A stretch of DNA of 39,327 nt from Propionibacteriaceae bacterium UBA6122 (GTDB lineage Bacteria > Actinomycetota > Actinomycetes > Propionibacteriales > Propionibacteriaceae). The position numbers and the translations under genes are program-made. The notes under the pieces were generated by a model that did not search any database, had not been told where the DNA came from, and saw only the letters and a program-made list of their open reading frames with translations. The stretch covers positions 45,274 to 84,600 of the forward strand of contig DIVW01000022.1 of NCBI GenBank assembly GCA_002428365.1, written 5' to 3'. This document shows positions 24,043 to 31,111 of this stretch, in pieces. The first letter of the stretch is position 1. Each line of letters begins with the position of its first letter.

Positions 24043-24072
24043 ACAGTAGGTGCAGCGCAGTAGCGGTGTCAA
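24043..24072 (-). promoter_or_regulatory. Promoter of DUF485-actP operon, copy 2
   Basis: On the minus strand TTGACA (24072-24067) is followed after 18 bases by TACTGT (24048-24043). A leader of about 140 bases follows to ATG 23894. As in copy 1, the promoter is consensus-like in its -35 box. The gap 23895-24121 holds nothing else I recognise. Confidence 0.55.
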
Positions 24073-24121
24073 CGCGGCCGCTGGTAGTGCGTAGCTGGTC
24101 GCGCGGGGGGCGCGGTCTAGG

Positions 24122-24766
24122 TCAGGAATCCAGCTTCAGAAACTCGAGAAGTAGTCGGTTGAATTCCCCGGGCGCCTCAAGGCTCGGGTCGGCTCCCACA
24201 CCCGGGATTTCCTCGTAACGGCCATTCGGCAATGCCGCAGCCAGCTCCTCGGCGGCCGAGCGGGACGGGTCGGCCGAGCCCGCCACCACCAGTGCTGGGG
24301 CGGTGATGTGGCCGACTCGTTTGCCGAAATCGGCGGTGGCGATCAGATCCAGAGCCCGCAGCAGGTCGGCCTTGGTGGCACCGCTTTCGGTCAGCGATTT
24401 GTTGGGCAGCAGCCGGATGACCGCCCGTTGTAGGCGCAGTGCCATCGCCGACGGCGCGATCATCGCCCCAGACAGCATCAGCCCGGCAACCATCCCTGGC
24501 TCGGTCGCCGCTACCTGCAGGGCCACCATCGCCCCGAGTTGATGACCGACCAAACGGGCGCAGCTGATGCCGTTGCGATCCATGGTGGCTAGCACCTCGT
24601 CGGCGGCACCGGTCAGCGACAGCTCTGTTGAGCGTCCTGGACGTAACCCGGCCAGCCATGGCGCCAACACCGGCTTGCCGGCGCCGATTGCTTCGACCTG
24701 GTCCTGCCACATTTGCGGCGTGCGGCCGGCCGAATGCAGCAGTAGCACTGGAATCGGGGCGTCCAT
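24122..24766 (-). CDS. Alpha/beta-hydrolase-fold protein lacking the catalytic Ser and His
   Basis: The fold is clear over 214 residues: VLLLHSAGRTPQMWQ (oxyanion-loop strand), LVGHQLGAMVALQVA (nucleophile elbow), APALVVAGSADPSR (strand before the acid) and a C-terminal PGEFNRLLLEFL helix. The elbow reads GHQLG where a serine hydrolase has G-x-S-x-G, so the nucleophile is glutamine. The usual G-x-G-H before the last helix reads GVGADPSLEAP, so the histidine is missing too. It is probably not an active hydrolase and may be a binding or regulatory protein. It starts 2 bases after the ileS stop and is likely co-transcribed with it. Confidence 0.8.
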   Translation of the reverse strand: MDAPIPVLLLHSAGRTPQMWQDQVEAIGAGKPVLAPWLAGLRPGRSTELSLTGAADEVLATMDRNGISCARLVGHQLGAMVALQVAATEPGMVAGLMLSGAMIAPSAMALRLQRAVIRLLPNKSLTESGATKADLLRALDLIATADFGKRVGHITAPALVVAGSADPSRSAAEELAAALPNGRYEEIPGVGADPSLEAPGEFNRLLLEFLKLDS

Positions 24767-24768
24767 GG

Positions 24769-27700
24769 CTACACCGCCACCTTTACCACGGTGAAGGCGA
24801 AGCCCAGTTCGGCATCGACGAACCAGTCGGCCGCAGCCGCTGCCTCGCTCATCTCAACCGCCAGCACCTCCTCGGCGATCTGGCTGGCTTGGGCTCGAAG
24901 CGCGGTGCCGGTCGCCTCGACGGTGGCGGCCCAGGTGAGCCGAATGCGGTCGGACACTGCGAAACCAGACTGCTTGCGCGCCTCCTGAACCGCACGGATG
25001 AAGTCACGAGCCAGCCCGGCCTGCATCAGTTCGGGGGTGAGGACCAGATCCAAGGCGACGGTCTCGCCCTGCTCGTTGACCACCGACCACCCCTCGCGGG
25101 GGCGCTCGGTGAGCAGCACCTCCTCAGCAGCAACCGAAACCTCGCCGAGCTCGGCGACCGTGACCATCGCGGCGCCCTCGGCTCGAAGTGCCGCGGCCAA
25201 GGCCGCAGCGTCCGCCTCGGCGATGGCCGCAGCCACCAGTGGTGTCTGCTTGCCGAAGCGTTTGCCCAGGCTGCGGAAGTTCCCCTTGGCGGAGTAGTCG
25301 ACCAGATCGCCAGCAGAGGCGAACGATTCCACCGCCCACACGTTCAGTTCCTCGGCCACTTCGGCGAGCAGTTCTGCGTCCAAGCTGGCATAGGCGGCCG
25401 AGGGCACCAGGGCTCGTGCCAGCGGTTGGCGGGTCTTCATTTTCGCCTCCGCGCGCGCCGATCGGCCCAGTTCCACCAGGCGCCGGGTCAGCCCCATCGC
25501 GGCATCGAGGCCCTCATCGACCGCGTCGCCGTCCGCCTGGGGCCAGCTTGAAAGGTGCACCGAGGCCACCTCGGTGGGGTCAGTGGTGACGAACAGATCC
25601 TGCCAAACCCGCTCGGTGACAAACGGGGCGAGCGGGGCCATCAGTCGAGTGACCACGTTCAAAGTGTCATGCAGGGTCTGCAGGGCGCCTGGTTGACCCT
25701 CCCAGAAACGTCGCCGTGACCGCCGGACGTACCAGTTGCTCAGGTTGTCGACGAAGTCGGCCAACAGCGTGCCGGCCCGTTGGGTGTCGAAATCCTCCAG
25801 GGAGGCAGTCACCTCGCGCACCAGCACATTGCGGGCGCTGACCAGCCAGCGGTCGAGCACGTGAGTCGACCCTTCGACGGGCTCAGGGGCCTGGGTTGTC
25901 GGCGTCCAGTTGTTGGCCCCGGCATAGATCGTCTGGAAGCTGACCGTGTTGAGGTAGGTCATCAGCACCTTGCGGACGGTCTCGGTGATCGTCTGGTGAC
26001 CGACTCGACGTGAGGACCACGGTGATCCGCCAGCCGCCATGAACCAACGCACGGCATCGGCCCCGTGGGCGTCCATCAGCGGAATTGGCTCCAAGATGTT
26101 GCCCAGGTGCTTGCTCATCTTGCGGCCGTCCTCGGCCAGGATGTGGCCAAGGCAAAGCACGTTCTTGTAGCTCGACTCGTCGAACACCAGGGTGCCGATG
26201 GCCATCAGCGAGTAGAACCAGCCCCGGGTTTGGTCGATGGCCTCACAGATGAAGTCGGCCGGGTAGGCCGTGGCGAAGACCTCGGCCGAACCCTCAGCCC
26301 ACGGGTAGCCCCACTGCGCGAACGGCATCGCGCCGGAATCAAACCAGGCATCAATCACCTCCGGCACCCGATGGGCCGGCTTTCGGCAGGTCGGGCAGGC
26401 GAAGCTCACCTCGTCCACGAAAGGACGGTGCGGATCGAGTCCGGCCAGGTCGGTGCCGACCAGTTCGCTCAACTCAGCCCGCGAGCCCACGCAGGTCTGG
26501 TGCTTGTCCTCGCAGCGCCAAATCGGCAGCGGGGTGCCCCAGTAGCGTGAGCGTGACAGCGCCCAATCGATGTTGTTGTTCAGCCAGTCGCCGTAGCGGC
26601 CCCACTTGATGTGTTCGGGGTACCAGTTGGTGCCAGCGTTCTCCCGCAGCAGCGCGTCCTTGATCGCGGTCGTGCGGATGTACCAGCTCGGCTGGGCGTA
26701 ATAGAGCAGCGAGGTGTGGCAGCGCCAGCAGTGCGGGTAGGAATGTTCGTAGGGCAGCACCCGGAACATCAAGCCGCGCTCGGTGAGGTTATCGACGATT
26801 ACCTGGTCCGCAGTTTTGAAGAACATCCCGCCGACCAGATTGAGGCCTTCCTCGAAGGTGCCGTCGGGGCGGATCGGGTTGACGAATGGCAGGCCGTAGG
26901 CGCGGCACACTGCCATATCGTCCTCACCGAAAGCCGGCGCCTGGTGGACCAGGCCGGTGCCGTCCTCAGTGGTCACATAATCGGCCAGGACGATGTAGTT
27001 GACCCCACCCACCACGTCGGGGAACTCCACTAAATCCAGCGGACGGGCATAGTGCCAGTTCTCCAGTTCCGCGCCGGTGAACCTCGGGCCCAGCAGCCAG
27101 CCCTCGCCGAGCACCTTTTCGGCCAGGGCTTCAGCGATCACCAGCGCCTCCCCGACCACGCCGGAGCCGGTCGCTTCTTCTTCCCTGGTAGCCACCACAT
27201 AGGTCACCTCCGGGTGGACGGCCACCGCGGTGTTGCTCACCAACGTCCAGGGCGTGGTGGTCCACACCAGCAGGGAAGCCTTGCCGGCCAGTGGGCCGGA
27301 CGTGACCGGGAACCGGACGTACACCGAAGGGTCGGTGACGTCTTCATAGCCCTGGGCCAGCTCATGATCGCTCAGCGTGGTGCCGCAACGGGGGCAGTAG
27401 GGGGCCACCCGGTAGTCCTCAACCAGTAGGCCCTTGCTGTGGATCTGCTTCAGCGCCCACCACACCGACTCCACATAGTCGGGGCTCATCGTCCAGTAGG
27501 CCTCGTCCAGGTTGACCCAGTAGCCCATTCGGCGAGTCAGTTCGCTGAACTCACCTACATGTCGGCTGACCGACTCGCGGCATTTGGCGTTGAACGGCTC
27601 CACCCCGTACGCCTCGATATCTGGCTTGCCGTTGAAGCCCAGCTCCTTTTCCACCGCCAGTTCAACCGGCAGGCCGTGGCAGTCCCAGCCGGCTTTCCGA

Positions 27701-27966
27701 TCGACCCGGAAGCCCTGCATGGTCTTGAAGCGGGGGAATACGTCTTTGAACACCCGCGCCTCGATGTGGTGGGTGCCGGGCATGCCGTTGGCGGTCGGCG
27801 GGCCCTCATAGAAGGTCCACGGCGCACCATCGGAGGTGGCAGCCAGTGAAGCGGCGAAGGTGTCGTTGGCTTCCCAGAAGTCGAGGATCTCGCGTTCCAT
27901 CGCCGGCAGGTCGATGCTGGTCGGCACCGGGCGGTACTTGCCAGCGGGCGCAGATTCGATGGTCAT
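24769..27966 (-). CDS. ileS: Isoleucyl-tRNA synthetase (type 2-like)
   Basis: At 1065 residues this is a full-length class I synthetase. The HIGH motif appears as HHIE (residues 66-69, in PTANGMPGTHHIEA), as in the eukaryote-like second type of bacterial IleRS, which is associated with low mupirocin sensitivity. KMSKH near residue 617 is the second signature. Cysteine pairs CPRCG, CWRCH and CPTCRKP are seen in the editing and insert regions. An 8-residue insert PEPVEGST near residue 693, just before the anticodon-binding domain, is encoded by a genomic repeat. GAAGGA lies 6 bases before the ATG and can be hidden by the T-box leader, so expression should rise when tRNA-Ile is uncharged. Confidence 0.96.
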   Translation of the reverse strand: MTIESAPAGKYRPVPTSIDLPAMEREILDFWEANDTFAASLAATSDGAPWTFYEGPPTANGMPGTHHIEARVFKDVFPRFKTMQGFRVDRKAGWDCHGLPVELAVEKELGFNGKPDIEAYGVEPFNAKCRESVSRHVGEFSELTRRMGYWVNLDEAYWTMSPDYVESVWWALKQIHSKGLLVEDYRVAPYCPRCGTTLSDHELAQGYEDVTDPSVYVRFPVTSGPLAGKASLLVWTTTPWTLVSNTAVAVHPEVTYVVATREEEATGSGVVGEALVIAEALAEKVLGEGWLLGPRFTGAELENWHYARPLDLVEFPDVVGGVNYIVLADYVTTEDGTGLVHQAPAFGEDDMAVCRAYGLPFVNPIRPDGTFEEGLNLVGGMFFKTADQVIVDNLTERGLMFRVLPYEHSYPHCWRCHTSLLYYAQPSWYIRTTAIKDALLRENAGTNWYPEHIKWGRYGDWLNNNIDWALSRSRYWGTPLPIWRCEDKHQTCVGSRAELSELVGTDLAGLDPHRPFVDEVSFACPTCRKPAHRVPEVIDAWFDSGAMPFAQWGYPWAEGSAEVFATAYPADFICEAIDQTRGWFYSLMAIGTLVFDESSYKNVLCLGHILAEDGRKMSKHLGNILEPIPLMDAHGADAVRWFMAAGGSPWSSRRVGHQTITETVRKVLMTYLNTVSFQTIYAGANNWTPTTQAPEPVEGSTHVLDRWLVSARNVLVREVTASLEDFDTQRAGTLLADFVDNLSNWYVRRSRRRFWEGQPGALQTLHDTLNVVTRLMAPLAPFVTERVWQDLFVTTDPTEVASVHLSSWPQADGDAVDEGLDAAMGLTRRLVELGRSARAEAKMKTRQPLARALVPSAAYASLDAELLAEVAEELNVWAVESFASAGDLVDYSAKGNFRSLGKRFGKQTPLVAAAIAEADAAALAAALRAEGAAMVTVAELGEVSVAAEEVLLTERPREGWSVVNEQGETVALDLVLTPELMQAGLARDFIRAVQEARKQSGFAVSDRIRLTWAATVEATGTALRAQASQIAEEVLAVEMSEAAAAADWFVDAELGFAFTVVKVAV
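25868..25888. repeat. Palindromic repeat copy inside ileS
   Basis: ACCCTTCGACGGGCTCAGGG (25869-25888) is identical to 10411-10430 and belongs to the repeat family of this window. It is read in frame in ileS as PEPVEGS, in a linker between the catalytic core and the anticodon-binding domain (flanks WTPTTQA and THVLDRW). Confidence 0.85.
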
Positions 27967-28079
27967 GGGTGGTCCTTCGTCTACTCAATGGGACGAAGGG
28001 ACGAGGCCAGGCCCCGCGGTACCACCCTCCTTGGGCGCCGACGGCGCCCCTCTTGATTGCTCGCCGCGGCCGGTTCTAG
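27967..28079 (-). promoter_or_regulatory. T-box riboswitch leader of ileS
   Basis: The T-box core AGGGTGGTACCGCGG lies at 28028-28014 on the minus strand; its TGGT would pair with the ACCA end of tRNA-Ile. A stem III-like hairpin GGGCGCC-GTC-GGCGCCC (28049-28033) precedes it. Two alternative pairings reach the ribosome site: CCTTCGTC/GACGAAGG (27999-27992 with 27981-27974) covers the GAAGGA box, and the T-box GGGTGGT is perfectly complementary to ACCACCC (27973-27967) directly before the ATG. This fits translational control, as known for actinobacterial ileS T-boxes. An ATC triplet occurs in GCAATCAAG (28060-28052), but stem I could extend into the padR-like gene, so the specifier is not assigned. 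Confidence 0.88.
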
Positions 28080-28732
28080 TGGGAGCCGAAGCCCCGTTCT
28101 TCCGGCAGCTCCGGGGTGATGGCCCCATCAGCGCCTTGCGACTCGACGATTCTAGCTTGGGTGCGGCTGGGCTGCCCATTCCTCCCGGTGTCGGCCTGTG
28201 GAAGGGCTTCGAGGACGGCCAGCGTCTCGTCGGCCCAGGCGATGGTGGCCCGCGCCCGATGTTCTCCGGCCGAGATCGTGATCAGCCAGTAGGGGGAATC
28301 GTCGGTGGCGGGCTTGTTCGCGTCGTCGGCGCGGATCTGGGCGAGCTTGGCAAGCTGAGCGACAGCCCGTCCGCGGACCTTCTCGACGAGCCCACGGCAG
28401 GCTGTCGGTCCCAGGGTCTTGCCGAAAAACAGTCGCAGGAGCAGGCCGTCTCGGGGCGGTACCTCGGTCGGGGTGGTCTGCATCAGTTCCAGGAGGTGGG
28501 CCTCGCCGGTGGTGGTCAGTCGGTAAAGCGATGAGCCGCGGCGGGCGCCCGGCTGAGTGGACACGTACCCTGCTGCGGCCAATCGATCCAGGGCCGGATA
28601 GATCTGGCCGAAGCTCTCGGCCCAAAACGCCCCCAAGTCGGCGATGATCGCGTCGCGGAGGGCGTAGCCGGTCATCGGGGCTACCGATAGCGCGGCCAAC
28701 ACTGCGAGGTCGGTCTGAGTCGCGCGGGCCAT
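28076..28732 (-). CDS. PadR-family transcriptional regulator
   Basis: The protein (218 residues from this start) has an N-terminal PadR winged helix: LAVLAALSVAPMTGYALRDAI, FGQIYPALDRLAAAGYVS, RRGSSLYRLTTTGEAHLLEL. A longer helical C-terminal half of the Vir_AE type mediates dimerisation. ATG 28732 is preferred because AGGA lies 8 bases upstream; GTG 28753 and ATG 28741 are in frame but badly spaced. The gene is divergent from a small membrane protein, and two copies of ATATATCTGRCAG lie between them. PadR proteins often repress themselves and a neighbouring membrane gene. The stop lies at the start of the ileS T-box leader, and the last about 25 codons may double as leader sequence. Confidence 0.85.
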   Translation of the reverse strand: MARATQTDLAVLAALSVAPMTGYALRDAIIADLGAFWAESFGQIYPALDRLAAAGYVSTQPGARRGSSLYRLTTTGEAHLLELMQTTPTEVPPRDGLLLRLFFGKTLGPTACRGLVEKVRGRAVAQLAKLAQIRADDANKPATDDSPYWLITISAGEHRARATIAWADETLAVLEALPQADTGRNGQPSRTQARIVESQGADGAITPELPEERGFGSH

Positions 28733-28751
28733 GGCATCCATCCTAGGTGAC

Positions 28752-28787
28752 ATATATCTGGCAGCAAGTTAATATATCTGACAGATA
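28752..28787. promoter_or_regulatory. Candidate PadR operator: two direct repeats 20 bp apart
   Basis: ATATATCTGGCAG (28752-28764) and ATATATCTGACAG (28772-28784) differ in one base and start exactly 20 bases apart, about two helix turns. The second is part of a perfect 13-bp palindrome TATCTGACAGATA (28775-28787). They lie in the short divergent region between the padR gene and the membrane protein gene, where a repressor should bind. Confidence 0.6.
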
Positions 28788-28807
28788 GATTACCGAGGGG
28801 AGAGGCC

Positions 28808-29221
28808 ATGACCGGGATCGCCGATGCCGAACTGTGGGTGCGCGCATCAGGAGTGCTGGTGGCGGCGTTGATGGCAGGCTTGGTGGCCTTCCAGCTGGCG
28901 CTCGCCGTCGGTCTGCCCTGGGGACGGGCCGCGTACGGCGGGCAATACGAGCTCCTGCCGGACGGTCTGAGGGTGGCCAGCGGAGTCGCAGCCCTGGTGT
29001 GGTCCGCCGTGGCGCTGATTGTCTTGCGCCGCGCCAGCGTCATTTCCTTCTCTTTGCTGCCCCAGAGCTGGCTTGTGCCTGCGGTCTGGGTGATCGTCGG
29101 GATTCTGGTGTTAGCCGTGGTGATGAACGCGATCACCACCAGCGCAATCGAGCGGGCGATCTGGCTTCCGGTGTCGGCGTTGATGCTGATCGGCACGCTC
29201 GTGGTGGCGCTCCGCCCTTAG
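28808..29221 (+). CDS. Small four-helix membrane protein
   Basis: The 137 residues form about four hydrophobic segments (roughly 12-36, 57-75, 88-108, 116-135) with little polar sequence. I recognise no named family. GAGGGGAGAGG precedes the ATG. It is divergent from the padR gene and probably its regulatory target. It could be a small transporter, sensor or envelope protein; the sequence does not say. Confidence 0.75.
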   Translation: MTGIADAELWVRASGVLVAALMAGLVAFQLALAVGLPWGRAAYGGQYELLPDGLRVASGVAALVWSAVALIVLRRASVISFSLLPQSWLVPAVWVIVGILVLAVVMNAITTSAIERAIWLPVSALMLIGTLVVALRP

Positions 29222-29226
29222 GGGGC

Positions 29227-29258
29227 CCACCGCGGAGGGGACGGTTCCTCCGCGGTGG
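29227..29258. terminator. Perfect hairpin between convergent genes (1 of 4)
   Basis: CCACCGCGGAGG pairs with CCTCCGCGGTGG, a 12-bp perfect stem with an 8-base loop, starting 6 bases after the membrane-protein stop. AAAGA follows rather than a T-run. It probably ends transcription of the plus-strand gene. Confidence 0.65.
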
Positions 29259-29265
29259 AAAGACG

Positions 29266-29303
29266 AACTGGACGGACGCCGGGCCATCGGCGTCCGTCCA
29301 GTT
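29266..29303. terminator. Perfect hairpin between convergent genes (2 of 4)
   Basis: AACTGGACGGACGCC (29266-29280) pairs with GGCGTCCGTCCAGTT (29289-29303), a 15-bp perfect stem with an 8-base loop. Confidence 0.65.
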
Positions 29304-29322
29304 GCGGGCACTTCCGCACCCT

Positions 29323-29374
29323 CCCGGCAGAACTGCCGGGGGCTCAGGTGGCCCGAAGAGCGCGGACGGGCCAC
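29323..29374. repeat. Two further hairpins between convergent genes (3 and 4 of 4)
   Basis: CCCGGCAG-AA-CTGCCGGG (29323-29340) and GTGGCCC (29348-29354) with GGGCCAC (29368-29374) follow the first two stems. The last lies 8 bases from the end of the minus-strand SHOCT gene and could serve as its terminator. Confidence 0.6.
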
Positions 29375-29382
29375 CGCTTGGG

Positions 29383-29727
29383 TCAGCCCTTGGCGGGAGC
29401 CTCGGGCTGTTCGGTGGTGGGCGCATCAGGGGCAGCCGTGGGCGTCCATTGGGGCGATTGAGGCACTTCCCCGAGCAGAGCGGCCCGGCGATTCTGGTAG
29501 TCCTCGATCTCGATCTGCCCACTGGCCAGGCGTTCGTCGAGGATCTGGAGTGCCGACTGGGCTGGCGGACGCTGCCCAGGTGCTGCCACCGGGTGGTTCT
29601 TATTGCGGCGCACGAAGTAGATCACCAGCGAGACGGCGATGGCGATCAGCAACAGCGTGCCGACGAATCCGGCGATGCCGAACAGGATTCCTAGCCCACT
29701 GGGGCCAGGCATTGGCGGATAACGCAT
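29383..29727 (-). CDS. SHOCT-domain membrane protein
   Basis: The 114-residue protein has a Gly/Pro-rich start, one membrane segment (about 14-40: ILFGIAGFVGTLLLIAIAVSLVIYFV), a basic linker (RRNKN) and a SHOCT motif at about 60-87 (ALQILDERLASGQIEIEDYQNRRAAL). A Pro/Ala/Thr-rich tail ends it. SHOCT is a short oligomerisation-type helix pair found in many small membrane proteins; the function is unknown. AAGGAGG precedes the ATG. Confidence 0.8.
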   Translation of the reverse strand: MRYPPMPGPSGLGILFGIAGFVGTLLLIAIAVSLVIYFVRRNKNHPVAAPGQRPPAQSALQILDERLASGQIEIEDYQNRRAALLGEVPQSPQWTPTAAPDAPTTEQPEAPAKG

Positions 29728-29828
29728 TGGAGCCTCCTTTTCCTTAACGGCTCGTCTCCAAGATGCGTCGCAAGGCTGTGTGGAAGCTGTGAAAAGCCTC
29801 CGAACTTGCTAGGCGGGGGTCGAACTGC

Positions 29829-30287
29829 CTAGATCGCGCAGGCGGCGGCACCAGGCTCTGGCGGCTCGGCCTCAAACACCTGAGCTCGAAGTGACGCGGG
29901 CAGCTGCTCCCACTGCCAGCGGCGCTCGGCCTCGAGATTGTGCTGAAACTCACACGGCGCGCTGTTGCCACTGATGGCCTCCAGGGCGTAATCGGCGCCC
30001 GCCTCGGCCAGGGCCGAATCATCTGCGCTGGCCGCGGCGTTACTGGCCGCCCGGACGGCATTGGCTACCGCGTGGTAGCCCGCCTCGGCCAGTTCGCGAG
30101 CAGAAAGGTGGGCGGCGTAAGCGGCGTCCCGGCAGGCGTCCAGGTCTTCGCCGCCAACGGCCCAGGCCCGAACGGCGGCAATCGCGATCTGCGCGGCGTC
30201 GTCGGCGAAGTCGGGGAACTGGGCCAGCACGTGCTCGGCACAGTCGGCGGCCCAGGCAGTCAGGACGCGGTCGGGTGTCGGTTCCAT
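29829..30287 (-). CDS. Imm5-like alpha-helical protein
   Basis: The 152 residues are almost entirely Ala-rich helices, with WAADCAEHVLAQF, AIAAVRAWAVGG, CRDAAYAAHLSAREL and ERRWQWEQLP, a pattern I associate with the Imm5-like 'putative immunity protein' family. No toxin gene is nearby, so an immunity role is not supported here. ATG 30287 lies 28 bases inside the end of the HAD gene, so the two overlap and are probably co-transcribed. The C-terminus ends in a Pro/Ala-rich tail with a cysteine. Its stop sits in a small inverted repeat (CTAGGC...GCCTAG, 29809-29832). Confidence 0.6.
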   Translation of the reverse strand: MEPTPDRVLTAWAADCAEHVLAQFPDFADDAAQIAIAAVRAWAVGGEDLDACRDAAYAAHLSARELAEAGYHAVANAVRAASNAAASADDSALAEAGADYALEAISGNSAPCEFQHNLEAERRWQWEQLPASLRAQVFEAEPPEPGAAACAI

Positions 30288-31111
30288 CGGCTCTTCCGTT
30301 CGATCAGCAGGGATTCCACCACGATAGCCAGGCCATCTTCGGTGTTGGTGGCTGTCACCTCGTCAGCGACAGCCTTCAGTTCTTCAGTCGCGTTACCCAT
30401 CGCCACTCCGCGGCCGGCCCAACGGATCATCTCCAGGTCATTGCTGGCGTCCCCGGCCGCTAGTACCGCCGACGCGTCCACGCCAAGCAGGGCGCACAGC
30501 CGAACCAGCCCGCTCGCCTTGGTCACTCCCGGGCCGCTGATCTCCACAAACGGCGCGCCTGAGGTGGTCGCGTGGAAGCCGGTCAGCCCGAAGGCGGTGA
30601 TGGCGCTGAGTAGCTGAGTTGAGGCCAGTTCCGGGTGACGGACGCTCAGCTTCAACGTCGCTTCGCTAGCCACCGCTTCGGCGGGTTCTTCCTGCAAGTA
30701 GCGGTCCGGCACCTTCTCGTCGCCGTGGATCAGCCCGACGTAGCCCGGCTCGACCGCATAGCGCCGGCCGTGGTCGCGGGCGGCCGACAGCCTCGCCGCT
30801 GGTAGCTCCTGGCGCAGGGCGGTGGCGATTGCCTGCACCGTTTCGAGACTGATCAGCTCTTCGAAGAGGATCTCGCCAGTGGCCTGATCGACACAGATCG
30901 CGCCGTTAGCCCCCAGCACGTGGCCGAATCCGCACGTGTCCAGATCCACCGGCAGCGAGCCGGGCTGGCGCCCAGTGGCTGCCACTAACCGCAGGCCAGC
31001 ATCGGCGGCGCCCCGCAGGGCGGCCAGGGTGCGTCGGGAGATGGTCTTGTCTGGACGCAGCAAGGTGCCGTCCAGATCAGTGGCAATCAGCCGGATGGCC
31101 GTGATGCCCAT
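30260..31111 (-). CDS. Cof-type HAD phosphatase (class IIB)
   Basis: The product (283 residues) starts with LIATDLDGTLL, the HAD motif I with both aspartates. VAATGRQP is motif II, KLSVRHPE and VEISGPGVTKASGLV (lysine) are motif III, and AAGDASNDLEMIRWAG is motif IV. The central cap is of the C2B type seen in Cof/YidA proteins, which dephosphorylate sugar phosphates, FMN or PLP. ATG 31111 shares its A with the recR stop (TGATG), so it is coupled to recR. The physiological substrate is not clear. Confidence 0.9.
   Translation of the reverse strand: MGITAIRLIATDLDGTLLRPDKTISRRTLAALRGAADAGLRLVAATGRQPGSLPVDLDTCGFGHVLGANGAICVDQATGEILFEELISLETVQAIATALRQELPAARLSAARDHGRRYAVEPGYVGLIHGDEKVPDRYLQEEPAEAVASEATLKLSVRHPELASTQLLSAITAFGLTGFHATTSGAPFVEISGPGVTKASGLVRLCALLGVDASAVLAAGDASNDLEMIRWAGRGVAMGNATEELKAVADEVTATNTEDGLAIVVESLLIERKSRWNRHPTAS

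Noticed and set aside
24791..27849. Many plus-strand open frames opposite ileS
   Set aside because: All are antisense shadows of the 1065-residue synthetase, lack ribosome sites and contain no recognisable domains.
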